Shown in pieces: positions 53,580 to 63,787 of a DNA stretch of 64,000 bases. This stretch comes from CAVQCX01 sp963711095 (GTDB lineage Bacteria; Pseudomonadota; Gammaproteobacteria; Chromatiales; Chromatiaceae). Below the pieces are notes generated by a model, which saw nothing but the letters and a program-made list of their open reading frames with translations, did not search any database and was not told the origin of the DNA. Each line of letters begins with the position of its first letter. Positions within the stretch are counted from its first letter, which is position 1. The position numbers and the translations under genes were made by a program. Location of the stretch: positions 310,001-374,000 of the forward strand of contig CAVQCX010000038.1 of assembly GCA_963711095.1 (NCBI GenBank). The letters run 5' to 3'.

Positions 53580-54256
53580 TTATGGGCAGGCTCCACGCAG
53601 CCTGGCCTGGGCAAAATCCGCAGGTGACCGGATGTTGTCAAGATTGATATGGGACTGCACGGTCTGCAGATGAACGCCCAACGGCAGGCCCTTGGCGCTG
53701 TCGCGGTATAACGTAGACCTTGGCTTGATAGTTCCAGCACTTGAGGCCCTTGAGCTTCCCTGAAGCTATACGTATCTCCTGCTCACCTGCTTGCGTCTGT
53801 TTGCCTACGACGAGCGGGTGTCCGGGGTCTCCCGGATTATCGAAGTCAGCTTCGAGATAGGCCCCAGGCGGCAGATCCGGCGCCGCGCTGAGCACCAACG
53901 TGTACTGTGCTCGTCAGGTCGTTGGGATTGACGGTAATTCTCGCCGATTGGGTGACGAGATATCTGGACGATGTATTGACCGGCAGCGGTCCGAGATCCT
54001 CGATGGCCGCCGACTGGCCGGATGCCGGCGGTTCGTCCGAGGACGGCGCGGGCGGGCCACCGGGCGCTTGCGATGGCTCTGCCTGTGGCGGGGAGGCGGC
54101 CGGTCAGATGTGGATCATCTCGGCGCTGGACGGCTGCGGCGGCAAATTGGAGGAGTAATGGATGTTCCCCGCTACGTCAGTCCATTTGTAGACGGCCCCG
54201 AACGTGGGGGCGGCGAGAGCGCCGACGATCACGGCAAGCAGCGAGAGCTTTCTCAT
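53580..54256 (-). pseudogene. DUF4124-type exported protein, decayed
   Basis: From ATG 54256: a signal peptide (LSLLAVIVGALAAPTFG) and AVYKWTDVAGNIHYSSNLPP, the DUF4124 signature. Then an in-frame TGA near residue 51, a frameshift near 53910 into LVLSAAPDLPPGAYLEADF and GEQEIRIASGKLKGLKCWNY, and a second shift near 53715 into GLPLGVHLQTVQSHINLDNI. The original frame would have stopped at 53580. Three independent lesions make this a true pseudogene. Confidence 0.78.
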
Positions 54257-55045
54257 GGCTAGCTCCCGGTTCTGCACTTGCGGGTATCACAGCCTCGCTT
54301 GTTGAGCGAGCGCCGAATCGAACTGGGTCAATGTTGCAGGCTGTGGCACCTGGCTGCCGGATCGCGGGGTCTGCGCGTGCTTGGGGTCAGTGCCGCCAGC
54401 TCGATCTCGAGGGCACTCTTCGCCGATGTCCCGGCCGGCAGTGACGGGTAACCAGTCCGGTCCGTACAACAACCGCGTACCCGCAGCGCGAGCATACTCG
54501 CTCCCCGGTGTTGTCGCGCCCATTTCGAAGCGGATTTCGAGACCGAGATCCCATCGATGCAACTGCGAGGCGGTCAGAATGGCCGCTGCCCGTCGCACGC
54601 CGGGTGTCGGAGCTAGCGGCGGGCGGGCGGGCGGTGCGGTGCCGGGTGCCAGGGTCGAGCGTGGGGCGAATCGTTCGGCGATGCCCTCCTGCGCTCGGGC
54701 GAATGCGTGGTCGTCCTGAGCGACGGATCGCACCGGGCTCGGCCCATCCCCGGGCCGGGCGTTGTTGTTTCGTGCGGCAACGCGGCGTCTATACTGTTTT
54801 CAAGCCCCGAGGGACCCGATCGGCGGCCGTCGAGGGCAAGCGACCGGACCGGGGTCACCCTCGCCGCGGCCAACCGCCCGGTGAGACGGCGCAAGTGTTT
54901 TTTACGTATGCGCCCCTCCCGGGCAACGGCCGCATCTAGGCGGAGCGAGGCGACGGCTAAAGATGTTTCCGAAGTTTGGCTCGTATCCGCACCACACGTG
55001 CTCTGCCCCAGGGTACACAATATCCATCAAGCCAGGAGCGTGGCT
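54257..55045. other. Gap with no confident gene
   Basis: 789 bp. A minus-strand open frame at 54287-54733 (148 codons, RWDLGLEIRFEMGATTPGSE) has no recognisable features; its plus-strand shadows are equally long, so I do not call it. The last 30 bp hold the AGGAG ribosome site of the RcnB-like gene. Confidence 0.4.
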
Positions 55046-56266
55046 ATGAAAAGGCTCGTCAATCTCAGTGTCCTGCTTGGCTCGGCCGCAAGCATGTGTT
55101 TGAGCGCGGGTCCGGTCGTTGCCGGTCCCGAGTCCGCGCCGCGCATGCAGATTGCCGCGGACTACCAACCTCCGGACCAGCAGCGGGACTATGACCGGCA
55201 CCATCAATCGACGCCGAGGTCCGGCGGCAGCCATGGTCCGAGTGGCGCCGGCTCCGGGCCTGGCACCGGCGGTTATCGCTCCAGCGGCGGCTCGGCTCCG
55301 GGGTCGTTTTCGGGTGGCCATGGGCCCAGCGGCGGCGGCAGCCCGGGATCGTTCGGCACCACCCATGGGCCCAGCGGCGGCGGCAGCCCGGGATCGTTCG
55401 GCACCACCCATGGACCCAGCGGCGGCAGCAGCCCGGGATCGTTCGGGACCACCCGCGGACCCAGCGGCGGCAGGAGCCCGGGATCGTTCGGCACCACCCA
55501 TGGACCCAGCGGCGGCGGCAGCCCGGGATCGTTCGGCACCACCCATGGACCCAGCGGCGGCAGCAGCCCGGGATCGTTCGGGACCACCCGCGGACCCAGC
55601 GGCGGCAGGAGCCCGGGATCGTTCGGCACCACCCATGGACCCAGCGGCGGCAGCCCGGGATCGTTCGGGACCACCCGCGGACCCAGCGGCGGTGGCGCTC
55701 CAGGGCCGGCGATTTGGGGCTCGGGCCCCAGCCCCGGCGATCATGGCCATGGCGATCATGGAACCGGTGGATATGACCGCGATCATGGCCATGGAGATCA
55801 TGGAACCGGTGGATATGACCGCGATCATGACCGTGGAGACCATGGACCCGGTGGATATGACCGCGACCGCGGCTATGGCGATCACAAGCCCGGTGGCAAT
55901 GAGCATCATGGCGACCACGACCGTTACGATTGGGGTGCCTACCGGCCGGGTCACCGCCCGCCCGAATGGGAGCATTACAGGCACCAGTTCGATCCCAAAG
56001 CGTATGCGCACAGCCGGCGCGCCGAGCATCGGTACCACGGACATCCCTATGCCTGGCCGAATGGATGGCATTACCGCCGGTGGGGCTATGGCGACTATCT
56101 GCCGGGCGTGCTCTGGGCTCGGCAATATTGGCTGAACGATTACTGGCGGTTCGGGCTGTTCAATCCGCCATATGGCTACGTATGGGTCCGGTACGGGAAC
56201 GACGTGCTATTGATAGACGTGGAGAATGGCCGGGTTCTCAGTATAGTCAATGACCTGTTCGACTGA
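55046..56266 (+). CDS. RcnB-like exported protein with tandem repeats
   Basis: 406 residues. Signal peptide (LSVLLGSAASMCLSAG), then a Gly/Ser/Pro region of nine 14-15-residue repeats (GPSGGGSPGSFGTTH type, residues ~90-220), a His/Asp/Gly region of three or four 14-residue repeats (GHGDHGTGGYDRD), and a C-terminal RcnB-like domain with YWRFGLFNPPYGYVWVRYGN and DVLLIDVENGRVLSIV. RcnB of E. coli modulates nickel/cobalt homeostasis; the His/Asp repeats may bind metal. ATG 55046 follows AGGAG. Confidence 0.8.
   Translation: MKRLVNLSVLLGSAASMCLSAGPVVAGPESAPRMQIAADYQPPDQQRDYDRHHQSTPRSGGSHGPSGAGSGPGTGGYRSSGGSAPGSFSGGHGPSGGGSPGSFGTTHGPSGGGSPGSFGTTHGPSGGSSPGSFGTTRGPSGGRSPGSFGTTHGPSGGGSPGSFGTTHGPSGGSSPGSFGTTRGPSGGRSPGSFGTTHGPSGGSPGSFGTTRGPSGGGAPGPAIWGSGPSPGDHGHGDHGTGGYDRDHGHGDHGTGGYDRDHDRGDHGPGGYDRDRGYGDHKPGGNEHHGDHDRYDWGAYRPGHRPPEWEHYRHQFDPKAYAHSRRAEHRYHGHPYAWPNGWHYRRWGYGDYLPGVLWARQYWLNDYWRFGLFNPPYGYVWVRYGNDVLLIDVENGRVLSIVNDLFD
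55317..55700 (+). repeat. 45-bp tandem repeat with higher-order structure
   Basis: About nine units of 42-45 bp. Units 2-4 and 5-7 form a duplicated three-unit block (GGGSPG, GGSSPG, GGRSPG in order), i.e. a 135-bp higher-order repeat. Unit 8 lacks one codon and unit 9 is diverged. Confidence 0.85.
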
Positions 56267-56618
56267 GCGTGCGGCGATGTGATGTCGATGATGTGATGTC
56301 TATGGGGCGAGGCTCGGCTCGGGGGCCGAGCCCCGCTTGGGCGTTGTCCAGTCCATCTCCAATCGCCCCCAGTGCGGATCTGCACCTTGTCCCGGTAGGC
56401 TCGCAGCGGAGACACTCGCCGGATTTTCCAGGTTGCTGATACCACGGGCTACACAAGTGATGCCACACGCCCCGGGATAAATCCGTTGAGACACGCCGTG
56501 AATACCTGCTGGCACTACGCAGTCGTGCTTCGTTGGCAAGTCCAGGGCTCGCCATCCGCGGCGAGCCCATTCGGCCGGGAAGCGCCCTGCTCGGCCTCAC
56601 CCTTGTAGGGTCGGCGGG

Positions 56619-56641
56619 AGGAATGTCCACCGGACATTCCT
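56619..56641. repeat. Perfect 10-bp inverted repeat
   Basis: AGGAATGTCC and GGACATTCCT separated by ACC. Could be an operator or part of an intergenic repeat. No nearby gene start supports an operator. Confidence 0.5.
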
Positions 56642-56807
56642 GTTTTCCGTCTAACCCAAGCGAGGCGGCCGGCGGTTCCGCCAGACTCATCCCGGGCCGC
56701 CCGAAAGCGGTGTGGCTTCACTAATGACTTCGTTAGTCCGCGACACGCAATCCGCGTCACTCCTGCGTTGTCGTCCTGGGCAAGCAGATGGCGGGTACAC
56801 AGGTGAC

Positions 56808-56956
56808 CCTAGAAGCGGCAGTTGAACGGCCGCCAGGGTGCGTGCTCTGGTGGTCGTAGCGGCCGTCACCCAACGGGTGAGCAGCAGGTTTGTCCTGAGC
56901 CATGGTCGAATCAATCACTTGATCGCTATTGGAAGCGGTCAACTGCCGTTTCTAGG
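56808..56956. mobile_element. MITE family A, copy 2
   Basis: 149 bp with inverted ends CCTAGAAGCGGCAGTTGA and TCAACTGCCGTTTCTAGG (17 of 18) and a GTGAC duplication on both sides. The interior (CTGGTGGTCGTAGCGGCC; TGATCGCTA) matches copy 1 at 47563, without that copy's insertion. Confidence 0.88.
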
Positions 56957-57124
56957 GTGACGGATTGCAGTTGGAGTCTCACCCGTGGGAGTTGAATCAA
57001 TCCACTCGCCGACTTCTGTCAGCGTGCGCGGAGAGACGTCGCGATCCGGGTCATTTTCAGCAATTGGATCTTGCCGGTCTCCATGCTGCGCCCCAGGAGA
57101 TCACGTGCGTGCGCAAGGCCGCGC

Positions 57125-59047
57125 TCAAAGCTCGATCTGCACCCCGAGCTCCATGGAGCGCTCGGGCGGCAGCTGATACAAGTCGGCCGCGCGCAAGGCA
57201 TTGCGCGCCATCAGGGTATACAGCCACTTGCGGGCATAGGCCATGCCCCCCAGGTCCCGCACGGGAATCAGGGTGGCCCGCGACAGATAGTAGGCGATGT
57301 TGTCGGGGTCGATGCTGTCGATCAGGTCGAAGTCCAGGCACAGGCGGATCGCCACCGGCACGTTCGGTGTCTGCATGAAGCCGTAGTGGACGAACAATCG
57401 GTGGAAGCCGAAGCCGCGGTGCTCGACCTGCAGGCGCCGCGCCGTCGGGACCCGCGGCTCCTCCGCCGTCACCAGGGTGAGCAGGATCACCGTCTCGCGC
57501 AGCACCCGGTTGAGCTTGATGTGATGCAGCAGGGCGCTGGGGATGTCGTGGTCCGGGCCGGTGAGAAACACGGCGGTTCCCGGGATGCGCGGGATGCGTC
57601 CCGCTTCCAGGTCGGGCATGATCGTGTCCAGATGCACGCTGCGGTCGTGAATCCGTTCCGCCAGCAGCTCGCGGCCCCGCCACCAGGTGGCCATCAGGAA
57701 CAGCACAGCGGCACCCACCAGCAGCGGTAGCCAGCCGCCGCTGGCGAACTTGAGAAGATTGGCGCCAAGGAAGCCGGCATCGATCACCAGGAACAGGCCG
57801 GTGACGCCGCCGGCCAGCCACAGCGGCCAGCCCCAGCGTCGCCGGGCCACCAGGAACACCAATCCGGTGGTGATCACCATGGTGGTGCTGACGGCGACAC
57901 CGTAGGCGCCGGTGAGCGCGGTGGAGGAGCCGAATCCGAGCACCAGCAGCACCGTAGCGACCATCAGTCCCCAGTTGACGTTGGGGATGTAGATCTGTCC
58001 GATCTCCTCGGAGGAGGTCTGGACGATGGTCATCGGCGGACAGTAGCCGAGCCGCACCGCCTGGCGGGTGAGAGAGAAGGCACCTGAGATCACTGCCTGG
58101 GAGGCGATCACCGTGACCGCCGTGGCCATAGCGACCATGGGATAGACTCCCCAGGCGGGCACCAGGCTGTAGAAGGGCTGCGAGGCCTTTTCCGGGTGAA
58201 AGAGGATGATCGCGCCCTGCCCGAAGTAGTTGAGCAGCAGCGCCGGCAGCACCAAGCCGAACCAGCCCAAGCGGATCGGTGCAGCGCCGACGTGGCCCAT
58301 GTCGGCGTACAGCGCCTCACCGCCCGTGACCACCAGGAATACCCCGCCGAGCACCAAGTAGCCGGTGGGACCGTTGTCGACAAAGAAACGCACCGCGTAG
58401 ACCGGGTCGAGCGCCTGCAGCACCTGCGGCTCGGTAGCGATACCGCCGATGCCGAGCAGCGCGATGAGCGCGAGCCAGGCCAGCATCACCGGGCCGAAGA
58501 CGCCGCCCACTTCGGCGGTCCCGCGCTTCTGGAACAGGAACAGCAGCAGCAGGATGAGGATCGTCAACGGGATCACCAAGCGGTGCAGGGCGGGCGCCGC
58601 CACCTTCAGCCCCTCCACGGCCGCCAGCACCGAGATCGCCGGGGTGATCATGCCGTCGCCATAGAGCAGGGCGGCCCCGAAGATCCCGGTCAGGATCAAC
58701 ACCACACGCCGGCGTCCACGGCTCTTGTCCGGCTCGGCGAGGACTAGCAGGGCGAGTATGCCGCCCTCGCCGCGGTTGTCGGCGCGCATCACCAACAACA
58801 GGTATTTCACCGAAATGACCAGCGCCAGGGCCCAGAAGATCAGCGACAGCACGCCAAGCACATTGCCGTGGCTGGGGGCGAGTGCCAAGTCGCCGTGGAA
58901 GCAGGCGCGCATTGCATACAGCGGGCTGGTGCCGATGTCGCCATAGACCACTCCCAGGGCGGTCAGGGCCAGGGTCAGGCGGCGCGCCCGGGTCAGGTCG
59001 GGCTTGTCGTTTGCCCGCGCGGGTGCGGGGGAGTACATCGCTGGCAT
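57125..59047 (-). CDS. kup: Kup potassium uptake protein
   Basis: 640 residues, twelve membrane helices plus a C-terminal cytoplasmic domain. LGVVYGDIGTSPLYAMRAC, RADNRGEGGILALLVL, YGDGMITPAISVLAAVEG and GFMQTPNVPVAI are diagnostic Kup sequences. Proton-coupled K+ uptake. ATG 59047 or 59038. A run of ten C (coding strand) lies 8-17 bases upstream of the start, where a ribosome site would be expected. Confidence 0.94.
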   Translation of the reverse strand: MPAMYSPAPARANDKPDLTRARRLTLALTALGVVYGDIGTSPLYAMRACFHGDLALAPSHGNVLGVLSLIFWALALVISVKYLLLVMRADNRGEGGILALLVLAEPDKSRGRRRVVLILTGIFGAALLYGDGMITPAISVLAAVEGLKVAAPALHRLVIPLTILILLLLFLFQKRGTAEVGGVFGPVMLAWLALIALLGIGGIATEPQVLQALDPVYAVRFFVDNGPTGYLVLGGVFLVVTGGEALYADMGHVGAAPIRLGWFGLVLPALLLNYFGQGAIILFHPEKASQPFYSLVPAWGVYPMVAMATAVTVIASQAVISGAFSLTRQAVRLGYCPPMTIVQTSSEEIGQIYIPNVNWGLMVATVLLVLGFGSSTALTGAYGVAVSTTMVITTGLVFLVARRRWGWPLWLAGGVTGLFLVIDAGFLGANLLKFASGGWLPLLVGAAVLFLMATWWRGRELLAERIHDRSVHLDTIMPDLEAGRIPRIPGTAVFLTGPDHDIPSALLHHIKLNRVLRETVILLTLVTAEEPRVPTARRLQVEHRGFGFHRLFVHYGFMQTPNVPVAIRLCLDFDLIDSIDPDNIAYYLSRATLIPVRDLGGMAYARKWLYTLMARNALRAADLYQLPPERSMELGVQIEL

Positions 59048-59402
59048 CTCGTGCGGGGGGGGGGTGCTCGTACTGCGCGCCGGCCGCGCGCTGATCCCCC
59101 GTCGTGGAACAGACCGAATCCGCGATTCCGCGGCAGTATACCGAATTTCCGAGGGGCATCTGTCCGACAGAGATCGGAAAGGGAAGATGGCCTAATTCAT
59201 CCTCTATCAAGGACAACGCAGCTGATGCCACGGGGCCCCGCCCCGGGACACGCCGTAAGCTCCTAGGGGCTTGGGTCGCGCGAAGGGGGTTGATGTTGAC
59301 GCAGGACAAGCAGGCGAGCACAGCCGCCTGGTGGGAAACGGTGGCTGGCCAGGCTGGCCGTCGGTCGACCCAAGCGGGCCGCGGCTCCCCACGCCGGGCG
59401 GG

Positions 59403-62088
59403 TCAGCCGCGCAGGCGCAGGCTCAGGTCCATGGTGTCGTCGTCTCCGGGGCGGGTCTCGAAGCCGAAGCTCTTGGCCAGGCGCTGCATCGCCGTGTTGT
59501 CGCGCAGGGTTTGCATGAACAGCTCGCCGGTACCGCGGGCGCGCACGTAGGCGACCATCTTGCGCATCAGGTGCTTGCCGAGCCCCTGGCGTTGCAGGTC
59601 GGAGCGCACCACGATGGCAAATTCGGCTCGTTGATTATTCGGATCGGCGATGGCCCGCACTACGCCCAGGGTCTCGGGCTTGCCCTGTTCGTCGGGCGCG
59701 GTGGCGATGAAGGCCATTTCGCGATCGTAGTCTACCTGGGTGAAGCGGGCCATCTGGCTGTGGGGAATCTCGCGCAGCAGCCCGAAGAAGCGGAACCGGA
59801 TGTCCTCGGGCGAGAGTCTGGAGATGAAGGTATGGTGCGCCGGCTCGTCCTCCGGACGGATGGGGCGCAGGGTGATCTGGCGGCCGTCGGACAACCGCAC
59901 GCGCTCCTCCAGCTCCTTCGGGTAGGGCCGTATGGCCAGCCGCTCCGCGCCGGCCTGGTGGCTGGGGTGGACGCGGATGCGGGCGTCCAGGGCCAGCACG
60001 CCGTTCTGGTCCGCGAACAACGGATTGATGTCCAGCTCCGCGATCTCCGGCAGATCCACGATGAGCTGGGAGATCTGGATCAGGGTGAGCTTGATGGCGT
60101 CCAGGTCCGCCGGTGGGCGGTCCCGGTAGCCGGCCAGCAGCCGGGAGATGCGGGTGCGCGCGATCAGCTCGGCCGCCAGCTTCATGTTCATTGGGGGCAG
60201 CGCCACGGCGCGGTCCTTGATCACCTCCACCGCTGTGCCGCCTTCTCCGAACAGGATGATCGGGCCGAAGATGGCATCCGTGGTCACCCCCACGATCAGC
60301 TCATGGGCCCCCGGACGCCGGGCCATCCGCTGCACCGAAAAGCCGCGGATCCGGGCGTCGGGCTCGATGTCCCGGATGCGGTTGAGCATCGCCTGGGCGG
60401 CATGCTCCACCTCCTGGGGGTTTTCCAGGTCCAGCACCACGCCGCCGACGTCAGACTTGTGCACGATGTCCGGCGACAGGATCTTGATGGCCACGGGAAA
60501 GCCCATCTGGCCTGCGGAGGCGGCGGCGGCCTCGGGTGTGCCGGCGATATGCGTCTCCACCACCGGGATGCCATAGGCGGCGAAAACCGCCTTGGCCTCG
60601 GGCTCGCTGAGCAGCTCCCGGCCTTCGCCCAGGGCGTTCTCGAGCACCAGCCGCGCGGTGGTCGTGGCGGGGGTGAACTCGCTGGGGACCGAGGGTGGGG
60701 TCTCCATCAGCAGCTCCTGGTTGCGCCGATAGCGCACCATGTGCAGGAAGCCGCGCACCGCACTCTCGGGTGTGTCGTAGGTGGGTAGCCCTGCCTCGCG
60801 GAAAATGCTGCGGGCCTTGGTTACGCCCTGGCGCCCCAGCCAGCAGGTGAGGATGTTGCGCTGGGCCCCCTTGGCCAGCTCGGCCACGGCCCGTGCCGAC
60901 TCCTCTGCGGGGGCGATTGCCGTGGGGGCGTGCATGACCAGCAGGGCGTCGATCTGTTTGCAGGCGAGCAGCGCCGACAGGCCGTCGGCGTATCGGGTGT
61001 CGGGGGCGTCGCCAATGATGTCCACCGGATTGGCCCGGGACCAGGAGTCCGGCAGCGCCTGGTCCAACCGCGCGATGGTCTGCGGCTCGAAGCTCCGCCA
61101 GCTTGCCGCCGGCGGCGATCAGATAGTCCGTCGCCATCACGCCCGGGCCGCCGCCATTGGTGAGTATGGCCAGGCGCTCCCCTTGCATGGGGCGGGTGCG
61201 GGCCAGGGTCTCCACGGCGTCGAACAGCTCGTCGATCTCGTACACCCGCAACATGCCGGCGCGGGCGAAGGCGGCGTCGTAGACGTCGTCCGAGCCGGCC
61301 AGGGCGCCGGTGTGGGAAGCGGCCGCGCGGGCTCCCTCGGCGACCCGGCCTGCCTTGATGGCGAGCACCGGTTTGTTGCGCGCTGCGGCACGGGCGGCGG
61401 ACATGAACTTGCGGGCGTCCTTTACCGATTCCACGTACAGCAGGATGGCCTGCACCGTGGGGTCGGAGCTCAGGTAGTCCAGCATGTCGCCGAAGTCGAT
61501 GTCGCCCTTGTCCCCCAGGGAGATGAAGTGGGAAAAGCCGATGTCGCCAGAGCGGGCCCAGTCGAGGACCGTGGTGCACAGCGCGCCGGACTGGGAGATG
61601 AAGGCGATCTTTCCGGGCAGTATGTCGGTGTGGGAGAAGCTGGCGTTCAGGCCGATGGCGGGCACGATCATACCCAGGCAGTTGGGTCCGAGAATGCGTA
61701 GCGTGTAGGGCCGGGCGGCGTCCAGCATGGCCTGTTGCAGGGTGCGGCCCTGCTCGTCGCGGTGCTGGGTCATGGCCGCCGTCATCACTATGGCTGCCTT
61801 GGTGCCGCGCTCGCCAAGCCGCTCGATGATGCCTGGGACCGTGTGCGGCGGAGTAGCGACCACGGCCAGGTCCGGGGTCACCGGAAGACTCTCGATCTCC
61901 GGGTAGGCCAGAACGCCGGCCACCGAGCTGTGTTTGGGATTCACCGGCATCACCGGGCCGCCGAACCCTCCCCTGAGCAGATTGCGCATCACCACCGAGC
62001 CGACGCTGCGCGGACGGTCGGTGGCCCCGATCAGGGCCAGGGAACGGGGCTTGAACAGGTAGTCGAGGTTGCGGACGCTCATGATCAC
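59403..62088 (-). CDS. pat: Pat-type protein lysine acetyltransferase (NDP-forming acyl-CoA synthetase + GNAT), frameshifted as sequenced
   Basis: About 894 residues after removing one apparent extra base near 61097. N-terminal CoA-binding domain (ALIGATDRPRSVGSVVMRNL), succinyl-CoA-synthetase-like domain (SQSGALCTTVLDWA), ATP-grasp domain (VAIKILSPDIVHKSDVGGVV) and a C-terminal GNAT domain (VVRSDLQRQGLGKHLMRKMV). Same order and size as Pat/YfiQ of enterics, which acetylates and inactivates Acs. Frame one reads to GGKLAELR; frame two resumes at TIARLDQALPDSWSR. The acs gene lies upstream on the same strand. Confidence 0.85.
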
Positions 62089-62687
62089 TCGCTTGCCGCC
62101 TGGCCGAGACGTTCAGGAGCCGGGCCTTTATCCCCTAGGCTCGCCGATGGACCCGGTCATGCGCACTGGAAGACCGAAAATGTTGCAGCGCAATATGCCT
62201 GACTCGCACCATGAACGCAACAAATATCAGGAGTTGTCGCAAACATGACCCACCCCGAGCCTGAGCATTGCTGCGTCGCAGCATTTCCGGACCGAGTCCG
62301 GGGACCCTGAGCGACAGGCCGCGGCCGGGGCTCGCCCGGGTCCCCCCAAGCGGTCGCCGTGTGGGCTACTGGGTGTCGAAGCTGGGGTACATATAACATC
62401 CATCAGAACTTTCCTTGATGTGAGTCACTATATACATGGGTACACGTTTGCATGTGAGCTTGGATTCGACGCCGGAGAAGTCGACGAAAACAGCGCCTTA
62501 GTGGATCGATGAGAACGATTCGCGATGGAACCTCGGGCTAACGGCGCTTCACCGGGTGTGCCGAGAGCTGGCGACGGGTAGGCGTTATCAGCTCGATTGC
62601 ATGGCCCGGCGACCGTGAGCGGGTCGCCGGGCTCCTTGGTGATCCGCCCTGGATTTGGCGGGCTTCCTCGGGAATTTCCGCTACGCC
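62089..62687. other. Intergenic region, no gene seen
   Basis: 599 bp between the NYN gene and pat. It includes AT-rich sequence near 62390-62450 (GTACATATAACATCC; CACTATATACATGGG) that could hold a promoter. Open frames here are short and lack supporting features. Confidence 0.45.
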
Positions 62688-63518
62688 TCAGCGCCCCGAG
62701 TACACCATCCGCACGTTGTTGGCGACCAGGCTCTCGTCCTTCTGCTCGCTCTCCTTGAGGTAAAATTCCACGATCGTGTCGCGGTTCTGCAGGTCCTCCT
62801 GGGTGACACCTTCGGCGAGCTCGTGGACGTGGCAGAAGGCGCTGTTGTAGGGCGATTCGGGGTCGCGCGGATCGGTGATCCAGAGGTTGGGTGAGATCCG
62901 CTTGACGAAGCGCAGGAAGCCGTAGCCCTTGTCCGGGAACCACTTGGTGCAGACCCCCCGCACGCAGGAGCCTGGCGCACCCCATTGGTTTCGGGGCTCA
63001 TAGGAGAAGGGCAGCAGGTCGGGGATGAGGAATCCGGAGTAAAAGGCATCCACCTGGCGGCGCAGCTGCGCCGAGACGTTGCGGAAGCCCATCAGCTCAA
63101 CCCGGCAGCCGCGGTTCTGCAGGGCGGTGACCACCTGGAGGAAGTCGCCGTCGCCCGTGAGCAGCAGGATCTGATCCAGGTTTGCAGCCTGCAGCATGGC
63201 GTCCACGGCCATGTCCAGGTCGGCGTTGGCCTTGGTCGTGACATTGCCCTCTTCGTCGGTATAGCGACGGATATTCTTGACCGTGATCTTCCAGCCGAAC
63301 TCGCGCACCTGCTGCTGGAAGGAGCGCGAGCGCTCGGCGTATTCGCTGTCCTCGCGGGCCCGCTCCTGGTCGTAGGTCATGTAGGTGTTCAGACGTAGCA
63401 GCTCGCCGCCGTCGCGCGCGGCGAAGCGGCGCAGCACGTCGTAGCGCATCTGATAGCCGCCGTTGTAACGGATGTTCTCGGCGTCGACAAAGACGCCAAC
63501 CTTGATCTGTGCTCCCAA
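62688..63518 (-). CDS. NYN-domain ribonuclease-like protein with cold-shock-like tail
   Basis: 276 residues. The LabA/NYN (PIN-like) domain has VGVFVDAENIRYNG, KANADLDMAVDAML and LLLTGDGDFLQVVTAL, which hold the acidic metal-binding residues. The C-terminal ~75 residues look like a cold-shock/S1-like fold: VCTKWFPDKGYGFLRF and FCHVHELAEG correspond to the RNP1/RNP2 motifs. Suggests an RNA endonuclease with its own RNA-binding module. Between acs and pat, same strand. Confidence 0.82.
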   Translation of the reverse strand: MGAQIKVGVFVDAENIRYNGGYQMRYDVLRRFAARDGGELLRLNTYMTYDQERAREDSEYAERSRSFQQQVREFGWKITVKNIRRYTDEEGNVTTKANADLDMAVDAMLQAANLDQILLLTGDGDFLQVVTALQNRGCRVELMGFRNVSAQLRRQVDAFYSGFLIPDLLPFSYEPRNQWGAPGSCVRGVCTKWFPDKGYGFLRFVKRISPNLWITDPRDPESPYNSAFCHVHELAEGVTQEDLQNRDTIVEFYLKESEQKDESLVANNVRMVYSGR

Positions 63519-63677
63519 GGGTCATTTCCTCTCAGTAATTGACGGTATTGTAAGAGCCGGTGACGAGGCAATCCGATCTACCCCCGGGGCATGCATCGGC
63601 AGGTGCATCGATCGCCACGCCGGGTTGAGCGAGCCGATCGGATCCGACCGAAGAGCGTATAGACCCCCTCCCCCCGA

Positions 63678-63698
63678 CCCTCTTCCGGCGGGAGAGGG
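63678..63698. repeat. Common intergenic palindromic unit
   Basis: CCCTCTTCC and GGGAGAGGG around a GGC loop, preceded by CCCCCTCCCCCCGA. Sequences of this style recur between genes in many GC-rich proteobacteria. Single copy seen in this window. Confidence 0.45.
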
Positions 63699-63787
63699 AG
63701 CGTCCGCCGGGCTCGTGCGGTGCTCATTTACCCAGTGACACGGGTCCGCGCCGCCGACAGGCGCCGGTCCCGAGCCAGACAACCGAA

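Larger units (their letters stand above)
56267..57124. other. Intergenic region with palindrome and MITE
   Basis: 858 bp without a convincing gene. It contains a GC hairpin near 56306-56335 that may end the RcnB-like transcript, the perfect palindrome at 56619-56641, and the MITE at 56808-56956. Confidence 0.5.

Noticed and set aside
54287..54733. 148-codon minus-strand frame as a gene
   Set aside because: No signal peptide, domain or ribosome site, and similar-length frames exist on the other strand.
55317..55900. Possible CRISPR array from regularly spaced repeats
   Set aside because: The repeats are contiguous, in frame within a protein gene and have no unique spacers; no cas genes are present.
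54902..56125. Long open frames in other frames across the RcnB-like repeats
   Set aside because: The 45-bp repeat length is a multiple of three, so every frame is open through it. Only the called frame has a signal peptide, an AGGAG site and a recognisable C-terminal domain.
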